From: Candidatus Obscuribacterales bacterium
GTDB taxonomy: Bacteria > Cyanobacteriota > Vampirovibrionia > Obscuribacterales > Obscuribacteraceae
NCBI GenBank assembly: GCA_031292355.1
Contig: JARLHI010000060.1
Location: 124,001 to 188,000 of the forward strand
Reading direction: 5' to 3'
Length of the DNA: 64,000 bases
Each line of letters starts with the position of its first letter. Position 1 is the first letter of the stretch. Shown piece after piece: positions 8,303-15,963 of the stretch. The notes under the pieces are model-generated. The model was given only the letters and a program-made list of their open reading frames with translations, was not told the DNA's origin and did no database searches. Both the position numbers and the translations under genes were made by a program.

Positions 8303-10309
8303 ATGGTTATAGCCTCTTCGAATTTCCCCAATTTTCCGGAGTCATCCGAAGCGCCTGATTTTCAAAATCCGGCCAGCTCCGCGAGCGCTATGGAGCCAGT
8401 GTTGCGTGAACGCTTTGGCATAGAATCATTTCGACCAAAACAGAAAGAAGTCATTGATTCGGTCCTTAATCGGCAGCATACGCTTGGTCTGTTGCCGACC
8501 GGTTATGGGAAATCACTTTGCTATCAGGTTCCCAGTCAGGTCTTGCCTGGCATAACCCTGGTCGTGTCGCCTTTGATCGCCTTGATGCAAGATCAACTCA
8601 ATGGTTTGCAGCGGCGAGGAATCACCAACGCCACTTTACTAAATAGCACTGTTTCGATGGAAGAACAGAGTTTTCGCATGGGTGGCATTAAAGCCGGCGC
8701 TTTTAAACTCGTTTATGTGGCACCAGAGAGATTTGAATCGCCGCGTTTCCGCTCGATGCTCGAAAATATTGATATTTCTCTTGTCGTTATTGATGAGGCG
8801 CACTGCATTAGTCAGTGGGGGCACGATTTCCGACCGCAATATCGAAATTTAAGCAACCATCTAGTGCATTTGCCAAAGGCTACGATATTGGCTCTGACAG
8901 CAACTGCGACCACATCGGTGCAAAGTGACATCGTCAATACGCTATCGCCAGGCAATATGCATGTAGTGCATGCCTCTTTCGACCGGCCAAATTTGCATCT
9001 GGATGTGAAACCGGTCACGGATTCGCAGGCTAAAGATCGCATAGTTTTTAATATCGCTCGCGACACAAAAGATCCGATGATCATTTATACCAGCAGTCGC
9101 AGAGAGGCCGAAGCGCTCTCCGGTCGTTTGAAATTGCAAAAGATCAAAGCGGGCTTTTATCATGCCGGCTTGACTCAAGATCAGCGTTTAAAAACGCAAC
9201 GCGATTTTGAAAGTGAGACCGTGCCTGTCATTGTTTCTACTGTGGCTTTTGGGATGGGTGTAGACAAACCAAATATTCGCCAGGTCGTGCACTACAATTT
9301 GCCCGGGTCGCTTGAGGGATACTACCAGGAAGCTGGAAGAGCCGGGCGTGACGGTGAGCAAGCTCGTTGCACTTTGCTCTATCAGGCAAAAGATGTAAAT
9401 ACGCAGCGCTGGTTAATGGATCAGAATTACCCCAGTAATCAGGAAGTCCAGTCTGTGTACCGATATATTAGTGGCAATATTTTGGAAGGCGTGCGCACAC
9501 AAGAGTTGTTGTCTTCAGTAAAAATAAAAGACTCAGCTCTCAATAGCGCTTTAGACTTGCTCAAGTACCTCGAATTAATCGAGATGGACTCAAGCGGTAT
9601 GCTTTTTGTCAAACAAGCGAATAGTCAGAATGTCCGAATCAATATGGAGTACATTGAGCAACGCCGTATGCGCGAAGCCGCGCGCCTTGAACGCATGGTG
9701 CGCTATGGTCAAGACAAAGTTTGCAGGCGTAAACAGATTCTCTCTTATTTTGGTCAGGAATTGACTCAAGACTGCTCTGGCTGCGATGTTTGTCATCGGC
9801 CAAAGACTGCAGATTTAGTAATCGAAAACACATTTGGTGACAGCCAGGCGCCGCAAAATCCCTTCGTCGCCGCGGCAAGAGCGTACATTGGGCACAAAGC
9901 TGGTGCATCTTTTGCCTCTGGTAAAACTCCTCCCAATTTTGATAGAGCGAAGAAAGTGGCGAAAGCGCAAGAGTCTGTTGCTGCGCCAACTTTTAAAAAA
10001 GCGGATCTAGATGCATCCGCCGATCCAGTTGCCTACTCGATCTTAGAAATTATTGTTAATCTAAAAGGCAAATTAGGGCGTACTACTGTAGCTTCTATTC
10101 TTGCCGGCAGTGCGGCCAAGCGTCTGAAAGAGAAGGGTTTGACTGATTCACCTTATTTTGGCGCCCTTAGTGCCATGAGTGAGGATGCAATTCTTGACCG
10201 CATCGACGCGCTGATTAGCATTGGGCATCTAGAAGTGCGCAGCGGACTTTATCCTAAAGTCGTGGTCAGCGATCTCGGCAGAGATGCGCTCAACACCCTA
10301 CGGCGCTAG
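8303..10309 (+). CDS. recQ: ATP-dependent DNA helicase RecQ
   Basis: A 668-residue protein with the RecQ core: motif 0 FGIESFRPKQKEVI, Walker A LPTGYGKSLCYQVP, the DEAH box VVIDEAHCISQWGHDFRPQY, motif V AFGMGVDKPNIRQVVHY and motif VI QEAGRAGRDG. A Zn-binding cluster follows (C-x16-C-x2-C-x2-C ending CSGCDVC, about residues 475-497). The winged-helix (RQC) domain GRTTVASILAGS...LTDSPYFGALS is at about 580-660, separated from the zinc motif by an unusual 80-residue low-conservation linker. No HRDC domain is present. RecQ unwinds forked and recombination DNA. It starts at ATG 8303 with a short N-terminal tail, and its stop codon overlaps panE on the other strand. Confidence 0.96.
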   Translation: MVIASSNFPNFPESSEAPDFQNPASSASAMEPVLRERFGIESFRPKQKEVIDSVLNRQHTLGLLPTGYGKSLCYQVPSQVLPGITLVVSPLIALMQDQLNGLQRRGITNATLLNSTVSMEEQSFRMGGIKAGAFKLVYVAPERFESPRFRSMLENIDISLVVIDEAHCISQWGHDFRPQYRNLSNHLVHLPKATILALTATATTSVQSDIVNTLSPGNMHVVHASFDRPNLHLDVKPVTDSQAKDRIVFNIARDTKDPMIIYTSSRREAEALSGRLKLQKIKAGFYHAGLTQDQRLKTQRDFESETVPVIVSTVAFGMGVDKPNIRQVVHYNLPGSLEGYYQEAGRAGRDGEQARCTLLYQAKDVNTQRWLMDQNYPSNQEVQSVYRYISGNILEGVRTQELLSSVKIKDSALNSALDLLKYLELIEMDSSGMLFVKQANSQNVRINMEYIEQRRMREAARLERMVRYGQDKVCRRKQILSYFGQELTQDCSGCDVCHRPKTADLVIENTFGDSQAPQNPFVAAARAYIGHKAGASFASGKTPPNFDRAKKVAKAQESVAAPTFKKADLDASADPVAYSILEIIVNLKGKLGRTTVASILAGSAAKRLKEKGLTDSPYFGALSAMSEDAILDRIDALISIGHLEVRSGLYPKVVVSDLGRDALNTLRR

Positions 10310-11247
10310 ACTGAACCATTCACAAACGGCTGCAACTGACTCGTCAACTGCGCGCAAACCGGAGTTTCGACACCAGCTTCTGCTGCCATCTGCAATACAG
10401 ACCCGGCCAGCCATGGTAGTTCAAGGCGATTTCCGTGACGTAGGTCGTGCTCCATCGAGGCTGTCACATCTGGAGCGAGTCCATCAAGATAAGCCATTTT
10501 CTGAGAAACGATATCCTCTGGTAAATTGATTTCTTTGGCCCGTGCCACAAGGACTACCTCGGACATGATCGCCATTAACTGTTCTCTGGTTTGCGGATTT
10601 GCGCGCACCGGTCCGATTGTTTGTCTAGCTGATGCTGTCACTGTGCTCATCGCCACGAGTACGACAAATTTTTCCCACAGAGTGCGTTCAATATCAGCAG
10701 GTGTTTCAACGATTATTTTTGATTCGATGCAGGCATCTCTTAAAGTCTCAATTCGCTTGGAGAGTGAATCGTTGTCGTGTTTTGCTCGCTTGTATTCGTT
10801 GAATGCGAGTTTTTGCACGGTGCCCTTCTGGCTAATTACGCCTGGCCCTTTTATTGTGGCAGCGACATAGCTCACGCCGCCGACAATGTGTTCGGTTCCC
10901 AGTTCATCGCTGAGAATCTTGTCTTTGATGACACCATTTTGCAGTGATACCACTGCTGTATTTTTGCTGATTAACGGTTTGATCAAATGTGCTGCGTCGA
11001 CTGTGTCCCACAATTTGACAGTGAATAAAACGAAGTCGACCGGGCCGATTTCTTCTGGATTGCTGACAGCTTTTGCTGGTTTAATTAGCGCATCTCCAAG
11101 AAGTTCGCTCTCAACGAGTAAGCCATTTTCTTTGATTGCTTGCAAATGTTTGCCTCTAGCGATGAAAGTCACGTCGTGACCGCATTCCGCCAGCCTTGCG
11201 CCAAATAACCCGCCGACGCCGCCAGTTCCCATCACTGCCAATTTCAA
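10306..11247 (-). CDS. panE: 2-dehydropantoate 2-reductase (ketopantoate reductase)
   Basis: A 313-residue enzyme starting at TTG 11247, set by a strong GAGGAGG 8 bases upstream. The N-terminal NADP-binding glycine motif GTGGVGGLFGARLAECGHDVTFIARG is canonical for PanE/ApbA. VLFTVKLWDTVDA and VVSLQNGVIKDKILSDELG hold the conserved Lys and Asn, and the C-terminal helical domain includes a catalytic-type Lys (LWEKFVV) and SMEHDLRHGNRLELPWLAG. It reduces ketopantoate to pantoate for coenzyme A synthesis in the cytosol. No other pan genes are in the window. The last four bases overlap recQ in a shared CTAG that provides both stop codons. Confidence 0.93.
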   Translation of the reverse strand: MKLAVMGTGGVGGLFGARLAECGHDVTFIARGKHLQAIKENGLLVESELLGDALIKPAKAVSNPEEIGPVDFVLFTVKLWDTVDAAHLIKPLISKNTAVVSLQNGVIKDKILSDELGTEHIVGGVSYVAATIKGPGVISQKGTVQKLAFNEYKRAKHDNDSLSKRIETLRDACIESKIIVETPADIERTLWEKFVVLVAMSTVTASARQTIGPVRANPQTREQLMAIMSEVVLVARAKEINLPEDIVSQKMAYLDGLAPDVTASMEHDLRHGNRLELPWLAGSVLQMAAEAGVETPVCAQLTSQLQPFVNGSV

Positions 11248-11485
11248 TTTTTTTGCCTCCTCGCGAGTCGCTTGAGTCCAGAAATGTGCGTTTGCCAGTC
11301 TAACATTCTACGGACCCCTGGTTCCGCACCATATCGTTATAGGTACTTTTGCTGGAAGGGCTTGCTCGTGTAGTCTTTACAAACGTTTAAGCCCAAAATT
11401 GGGTTTTCAGCGCCAGTCTAGCCTTTCTGGTCTTGCTCTTGACGCATTTGTTAAATATGTCGGTTGAGGCGACCATTAAAACAGA

Positions 11486-11504
11486 GCGTATGTTATACAT
11501 TTAC
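11486..11504 (+). promoter_or_regulatory. Candidate NrtR operator of the nadC-nadA-nadB operon
   Basis: This element matches the one upstream of nrtR (6448-6466) in 16 of 19 positions and has the same GT-N7-AC core (GTATGTTATAC). It lies 41 bases before the nadC start at 11545, in the 297-base divergent region between panE and nadC. It overlaps plausible -10 sequences (TATGTT, TTATAC), so a bound repressor would block the operon. A weak 7-bp hairpin followed by TTTT (11388-11407) lies further upstream; its role is unclear. Confidence 0.68.
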
Positions 11505-11544
11505 TATGGCATAAATGAGACCGTGTTCAGAACGAGAGGTTTTT

Positions 11545-12417
11545 ATGATAACCAGACCAGCTTTAACCACCGGGCGCAAAGATTTAGTGGCGGCTTTAAT
11601 CGACTTAGCCATCGCAGAAGATCTCGCAGACGCTGGTGATATAACCACTCTTGCTACGGTTCCTGGTTCTTTGATGTGCCAGTGTGTCATAGAGGGGAAG
11701 GAGCCAGCTGTGGTAGCCGGTCTGGAGCTTGCTCAAAAAGTTTTTGAGCGATTCGATCCACGCATCGGTCTTGAATGTTTGCTCAAAGACGGTGATTCAA
11801 TCGACGGTGTTCGCACTCGAATTGCTCTGGTCAATGGACCGGCTGGTTCGATATTGACCGCTGAAAGATTAGTACTCAATCTGATGCAACGCATGTCTGG
11901 AGTGGCGACGCTCACCCGAAAGTATGCGCAACTGGCAAAGCCGCATGGCATACAAATCCTCGATACCCGCAAAACCACACCAGGTATGCGTCAGTTGCAA
12001 AAAGAAGCTGTGCGCCTTGGTGGCGGTACGAATCATCGTTTTGGATTATATGATGCGATCTTGATTAAAGATAATCACGTGAAAATTGCAGGCGGAGTCG
12101 CTCAGGCTGTTAAATTAGCCAAAATTCGTTATCCCGACAAACGGGTGGAAGTTGAAGTAACTAATCTCGATGAGGTACGGCAGGCTTTAGAGCAAAATGC
12201 CGACGCTATTCTCCTTGATAATATGTCGCCCAAAATGGTGAAGGATTCTGTTGCTTTGATCGATGGCAAAGCTTTTATTGAAGTGTCTGGCGGTATTACA
12301 CTCGATACTATTTCTTCTTATTTTATCAATGGAGTAGATGCAATTTCGTGCGGTGCGCTTACTCATTCGGCCGCCAATGTGGATATGAGTTTGGAGGTCG
12401 AGAAATATTATGAATAG
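11545..12417 (+). CDS. nadC: Nicotinate-nucleotide pyrophosphorylase (carboxylating), quinolinate phosphoribosyltransferase
   Basis: The start at ATG 11545 is set by GAGAGG 5 bases upstream; ATG 11515 would add ten residues but lacks a ribosome site. The 290-residue product has the QPRTase pattern: N-terminal EDLADAGDITT, RLVLNLMQRMSGVAT, the substrate-binding DTRKTTPGMRQLQKEAVRLGGG, NHRFGLYDAILIKDNH and the C-terminal barrel VEVEVTNLDEV and ILLDNMSP. It converts quinolinate and PRPP to nicotinate mononucleotide, the third step of de novo NAD synthesis. It overlaps nadA by eight bases, so translation is coupled. Confidence 0.96.
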   Translation: MITRPALTTGRKDLVAALIDLAIAEDLADAGDITTLATVPGSLMCQCVIEGKEPAVVAGLELAQKVFERFDPRIGLECLLKDGDSIDGVRTRIALVNGPAGSILTAERLVLNLMQRMSGVATLTRKYAQLAKPHGIQILDTRKTTPGMRQLQKEAVRLGGGTNHRFGLYDAILIKDNHVKIAGGVAQAVKLAKIRYPDKRVEVEVTNLDEVRQALEQNADAILLDNMSPKMVKDSVALIDGKAFIEVSGGITLDTISSYFINGVDAISCGALTHSAANVDMSLEVEKYYE

Positions 12418-13399
12418 TGTCATTGCTAACCAGACTTTTTCGAACAATAGCGGCTTGCACGAGGCTGAATTAATTGCCGAAATAAAAGCGTTAAGTAAGG
12501 CCAAGAATGCCGTCATTCTGGCGCACAATTATCAAATTCCGATTATTCAGGACGTTGCTGATTTCGTTGGCGATTCACTGGGTTTGTCACAGCAGGCCGC
12601 GAAAACTGAAGCCGACATCATTGCATTTTGTGGTGTTCATTTTATGGCAGAAACCGCAGCCATACTCAGTCCGACTAAAAGAGTCTTGATACCAGATTTA
12701 GAGGCTGGATGTTCTCTTGCTGCATCGATTAATCTCGAGCAGCTATTGCAATGGAAAGCAGAGCATCCTGGTGCGATTGTCGTCTCGTATGTAAATACAA
12801 CTGCAGAAATCAAAGCCGAGTCAGATTATTGTTGCACTTCTGGTAATGCCCTCAAAATTGTCCAGTCAATTGACGCTGACCGAGAAATTCTTTTTTTACC
12901 CGATATGTTTCTAGGCTCATGGGTGCAGAAAATGACGGGACGCAAAAATATGCACATCTGGATGGGTGAGTGTCATGTGCATTCGGCGATACCTCCATCT
13001 ACCATTGAAAATAAAATGCAAGAACATCCCGAGGCTGAATTATTGATCCATCCAGAATGCGGCTGTCTCACGCCGTTTCTAGATCGTGTTGCATTGCTGA
13101 ATCCAGACGATCGCCTCAAAGTTGCATCAACTGAAGGCATGATCAAGTCGGCTCAAACGTCGTCGGCAAATGAATTTGTTGTCGCCACCGAAATAGGCAT
13201 TTTGCATCGGCTCGAAAAGGAAAATCCGACGAAAAAATTCTTTCCGATCGACGCTGAAATGAGCTGCATGTTCATGAAAATGATCACTCTAGAGAAACTC
13301 TATAACACACTTAAAAATGAAGTTTATCAAGTCACTGTCGACGAAAAAATCGCTCAACGAGCTCATCTGGCCATTGAAAGGATGATTTCGATTTTTTAG
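12410..13399 (+). CDS. nadA: Quinolinate synthase A (4Fe-4S)
   Basis: A 329-residue protein with the NadA repeats and cluster ligands: ILAHNYQIPIIQDVADFVGDS near the start, FCGVHFMAETAAILSP (first Cys), the middle YCCTSGNA, and HPECGC plus the C-terminal EMSCMFMKM that supply further cysteines for the 4Fe-4S cluster. It condenses iminoaspartate with dihydroxyacetone phosphate to quinolinate. It starts inside the last codons of nadC and ends 12 bases before nadB, so the three de novo NAD genes form one unit that should respond together to the upstream operator. Confidence 0.96.
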   Translation: MNSVIANQTFSNNSGLHEAELIAEIKALSKAKNAVILAHNYQIPIIQDVADFVGDSLGLSQQAAKTEADIIAFCGVHFMAETAAILSPTKRVLIPDLEAGCSLAASINLEQLLQWKAEHPGAIVVSYVNTTAEIKAESDYCCTSGNALKIVQSIDADREILFLPDMFLGSWVQKMTGRKNMHIWMGECHVHSAIPPSTIENKMQEHPEAELLIHPECGCLTPFLDRVALLNPDDRLKVASTEGMIKSAQTSSANEFVVATEIGILHRLEKENPTKKFFPIDAEMSCMFMKMITLEKLYNTLKNEVYQVTVDEKIAQRAHLAIERMISIF

Positions 13400-13411
13400 G
13401 AGGGCTGCGTC

Positions 13412-15109
13412 ATGAGTTCCATCGTCGTCAAGGCTAATATTCTGGTGATTGGTTCGGGGCTTGCAGGATTGCTCGCGTCAATTGATTTGTGCAAGCGTGG
13501 CTTTGCTGTGACACTTGTGGCAAAGGGGGCACTGTCGCAAAGTAACAGCTCCTGCGCACAAGGTGGCGTCGCCGCTCTCAATGGTCAGAGTAATCATAGT
13601 GAGCTCGGCGATCTCAACGATTCTTTAGAACAACATTTGATCGATACCATCAAATCCGGAGCGGGTTTGACCGATCCTTTAGTGGCTGCTGAAATTATCA
13701 ATTACGGTCCCAGGTTAATTGAACATTTGACTTCACTGGGCGTGGATTTCGATCGTTTGCCTTCTGGTTTGTTTGAAAAGGCTCTTGAAGGTGGACATGC
13801 TCACCCTCGCGTTCTTCATGTCAAAGATGCAACCGGTAAAGCAATTACCGAAGCTTTAATAGATAGTCTGCGTAATATGGAAAAGTCGGCCGCAGGACGT
13901 CTTGGCATTGTCGAGAATGCATTTGTTCGTCAGCTGTTAGTCAACGCAGGGCGTTGCGTGGGCGCTCTTGTGTCACTAGGGGCTGATGAAGCGCTTGTGA
14001 AATACAGTGCCGATGCTGTCGTTCTGGCTACAGGCGGCTCGGGGCAGGTCTTTGCTCGTACTACCAATCCTCTTCTTGCAACCGGCGATGGCATGGCTTT
14101 GGCCATGAGGGCTGGAGCGCTTTTGGCGGATCTCGAGATGGTGCAGTTTCATCCGACCGCCCTTGCTCTAGAAAATGCTCCTTCCATTCTCATTTCTGAG
14201 GCTGTGCGTGGTCAAGGCGCTGTGCTGAGAGATGATTGTGGTCATCGTTTTGCTCAAGACTTTCATCCTGATGGCGAGCTCGCAACACGAGATGTGGTAG
14301 CTAGAGCGATTCATTCGACAATGATGGGCAGAAAAATAGATCATGTCGATCTAGATTTTTCTTCCATTGGTGCAGACGATATAGCTGCTCGATTTCCCAA
14401 TATTGTGCGTGATTGTCGCCGTTACGGAATAGATCCACTCGTTCAGTCTGTGCCTGTTGCTCCTGCTGCTCATTACGGCATGGGTGGCGTCTGGACAGAC
14501 GTCTGGGGGCAGACCACCGTAACGGGTTTGTTTGCCATCGGCGAATGCGCTTCCAATGGGCTGCACGGTGCAAATCGCCTGGCCAGCAATTCGCTGCTCG
14601 AAGCCGGTTGTATGGCCATGAAAGTGGCCGACTCTTTGCAGCATTTATTTATAAACAACTTCTGCTCAATTGCCACCCAACAACTCTTCAGTTCCAATAA
14701 AAATAGCGACGACAGCTTGATCGTTTATCTGCCGGATTCTGTCGCGCGTATGCGTTCGATTATGTATGAAAACGCAGGACTGGTAAGGACTGAGAGCTCT
14801 TTAAATGTGGCGTTGAAGTTGCTCAAGGAAGAATCCAAGGTAGCGCGGCTCAGTGAATTGTCCGATGAAGAGGTTGTCAGCGCCAATCTAAGGTTGGTGT
14901 CAGAGCTAATTGTTGTCAGTGCTCTGGAACGCAAAGAGTCGAGAGGCGCTCACTATCGTTCTGATTATCCAGTCGTTGACAACGAGGACTTTGCCGTTCG
15001 ACTGACAGTAAGTGGCATAGACAGCCATTACAAGCTTGGTCGGCTTGATGTCAGAAGCACTCAAACCTTTGTTGAAAGGCAATTTGCGATGGTCGCGAAT
15101 GTTGCCTGA
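13412..15109 (+). CDS. nadB: L-aspartate oxidase
   Basis: A 565-residue flavoprotein starting at ATG 13412 with AGGAGGG 8 bases upstream. It has the FAD dinucleotide motif VIGSGLAGLLASIDL, then SNSSCAQGGVAAL, the active-site region EGGHAHPRVLHVKDATGKAI, EMVQFHPTAL, SEAVRGQGAVLRD, and the C-terminal ANRLASNSLLEA. These mark the succinate dehydrogenase/aspartate oxidase family, and the nad context settles NadB. It oxidises L-aspartate to iminoaspartate, which NadA uses. The final helical domain is complete. The downstream 432 bases contain hairpins but no strong terminator directly after the stop. Confidence 0.96.
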   Translation: MSSIVVKANILVIGSGLAGLLASIDLCKRGFAVTLVAKGALSQSNSSCAQGGVAALNGQSNHSELGDLNDSLEQHLIDTIKSGAGLTDPLVAAEIINYGPRLIEHLTSLGVDFDRLPSGLFEKALEGGHAHPRVLHVKDATGKAITEALIDSLRNMEKSAAGRLGIVENAFVRQLLVNAGRCVGALVSLGADEALVKYSADAVVLATGGSGQVFARTTNPLLATGDGMALAMRAGALLADLEMVQFHPTALALENAPSILISEAVRGQGAVLRDDCGHRFAQDFHPDGELATRDVVARAIHSTMMGRKIDHVDLDFSSIGADDIAARFPNIVRDCRRYGIDPLVQSVPVAPAAHYGMGGVWTDVWGQTTVTGLFAIGECASNGLHGANRLASNSLLEAGCMAMKVADSLQHLFINNFCSIATQQLFSSNKNSDDSLIVYLPDSVARMRSIMYENAGLVRTESSLNVALKLLKEESKVARLSELSDEEVVSANLRLVSELIVVSALERKESRGAHYRSDYPVVDNEDFAVRLTVSGIDSHYKLGRLDVRSTQTFVERQFAMVANVA

Positions 15110-15258
15110 CAAGTGCGAAAACCCGCATTGTTGGCTGAGTTTGAAGTATATAGTTGTGGATAACGGATCGCATATATTGCCAATCTGTCTACCGTCGCGT
15201 GCCTGAAGTTTCGCGCTCTTTACTCAGTGTCGCATTAACTTTTGTTCCACAATTTCAC

Positions 15259-15286
15259 TTGACAGCGCGGCTTCAGGCTGTATCGA
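15259..15286 (+). promoter_or_regulatory. Candidate sigma-70-type promoter for the receiver/membrane-protein genes
   Basis: A perfect TTGACA at 15259-15264 is followed after 16 bases by TATCGA, a three-to-four-of-six match to the -10 consensus. It is the best promoter-like match I saw in the gap. The position is suggestive only; no expression data are available. Confidence 0.4.
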
Positions 15287-15412
15287 TCAGCTTCTTCGTC
15301 TAAATATCAGACATATTTGCGATCTGAGTTGGCTGTTCTCAATTAATAGGTAAGGGTATACACTTTTATCAATCGTAAAGCACGTCGTAACAATGTTAAG
15401 AGATACACGCAG

Positions 15413-15464
15413 GCACCGCATATGGTGCGGCGGATCTTAGATCCGTTTTACCTGATTTTAGGTA
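15413..15464 (+). repeat. Three consecutive inverted repeats in the 5' leader
   Basis: The first is GCACC-gcatat-GGTGC (15413-15428), the second CGGATC-tta-GATCCG (15431-15445) followed by TTTT, and the third TACCT-gatttt-AGGTA (15449-15464). They stand almost end to end and each would fold as a short RNA hairpin. The second, with its T run, could act as a weak terminator or attenuator ahead of the gene at 15542. Confidence 0.55.
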
Positions 15465-15541
15465 TCCCTTGGCATCAAATGAGCGTCTATGCGGGTTAGG
15501 GACACAGGAAGAAGCCTGGTTCAACTCGGAGAACGAAACAT

Positions 15542-15955
15542 ATGAGCCCGCGGATCAGAGTGTTAGTCATACAGAATGATTGTGCAAAGCTAATAAGCTT
15601 GATGCTGTGGCTGGAGCAATTTGCAGAATTTGAAATTGCTGGCGTTTTCGATGACACACACAATCTGCAGGAGCAGTTGGTGCAAAACGAGCCAGATGTT
15701 CTTCTTATAGATGCTGAGTCGATGTCACCCGAAAGACTTAAATGCCTTAAAAAGTTGCGTGCATTCCCCAATGCGCCAGCTATGGTGATTATTGGAGACA
15801 GCTCTTTTTCCGATCACCTTTTCTCGCAAGAGTCTGATTTGCACTTGAATCAGGCGACTTCGGTCAATGAACTTTGCGATTCGCTACGGAAAGCGAATAA
15901 TCGTCGTCGTCAGGTCTTTGTCACTGCTAACATGCCTTTGACTAAGGCTGGCTAG
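15542..15955 (+). CDS. Stand-alone degenerate response-regulator receiver protein
   Basis: A 137-residue single-domain protein with the receiver fold: IRVLVIQNDCAKLISLML (Asp13 in the acid-pocket position), PDVLLIDAESMSPERLKCLK (Asp57 in the phospho-acceptor position), then MVIIGDSS and HLNQATSVNEL where a canonical receiver has a Thr/Ser switch and the invariant Lys before a Pro. The Lys is not there (Asn103/Gln104), so normal phospho-signalling is doubtful. No output domain follows. GGAG lies 9 bases before ATG. The gene ends eight bases before the membrane protein at 15964, so the two are probably co-expressed. No histidine kinase is adjacent. Confidence 0.68.
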   Translation: MSPRIRVLVIQNDCAKLISLMLWLEQFAEFEIAGVFDDTHNLQEQLVQNEPDVLLIDAESMSPERLKCLKKLRAFPNAPAMVIIGDSSFSDHLFSQESDLHLNQATSVNELCDSLRKANNRRRQVFVTANMPLTKAG

Positions 15956-15963
15956 GGTTTGAC

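Larger units (their letters stand above)
15110..15541. other. Intergenic leader region between nadB and the receiver-like gene
   Basis: No coding frame with family resemblance is visible. The stretch holds a TTGACA...TATCGA promoter-like pair and a row of three short inverted repeats, both listed separately, then GGAG 9 bases before the next start. With a promoter near 15260-15286, the transcript would have an unusually long leader of about 250 bases. Confidence 0.5.

Noticed and set aside
15431..15449. Hairpin plus TTTT as the terminator of the nadCAB operon
   Set aside because: It lies more than 320 bases after nadB and probably downstream of the next promoter, so an attenuator or structural role in the next leader is as likely.
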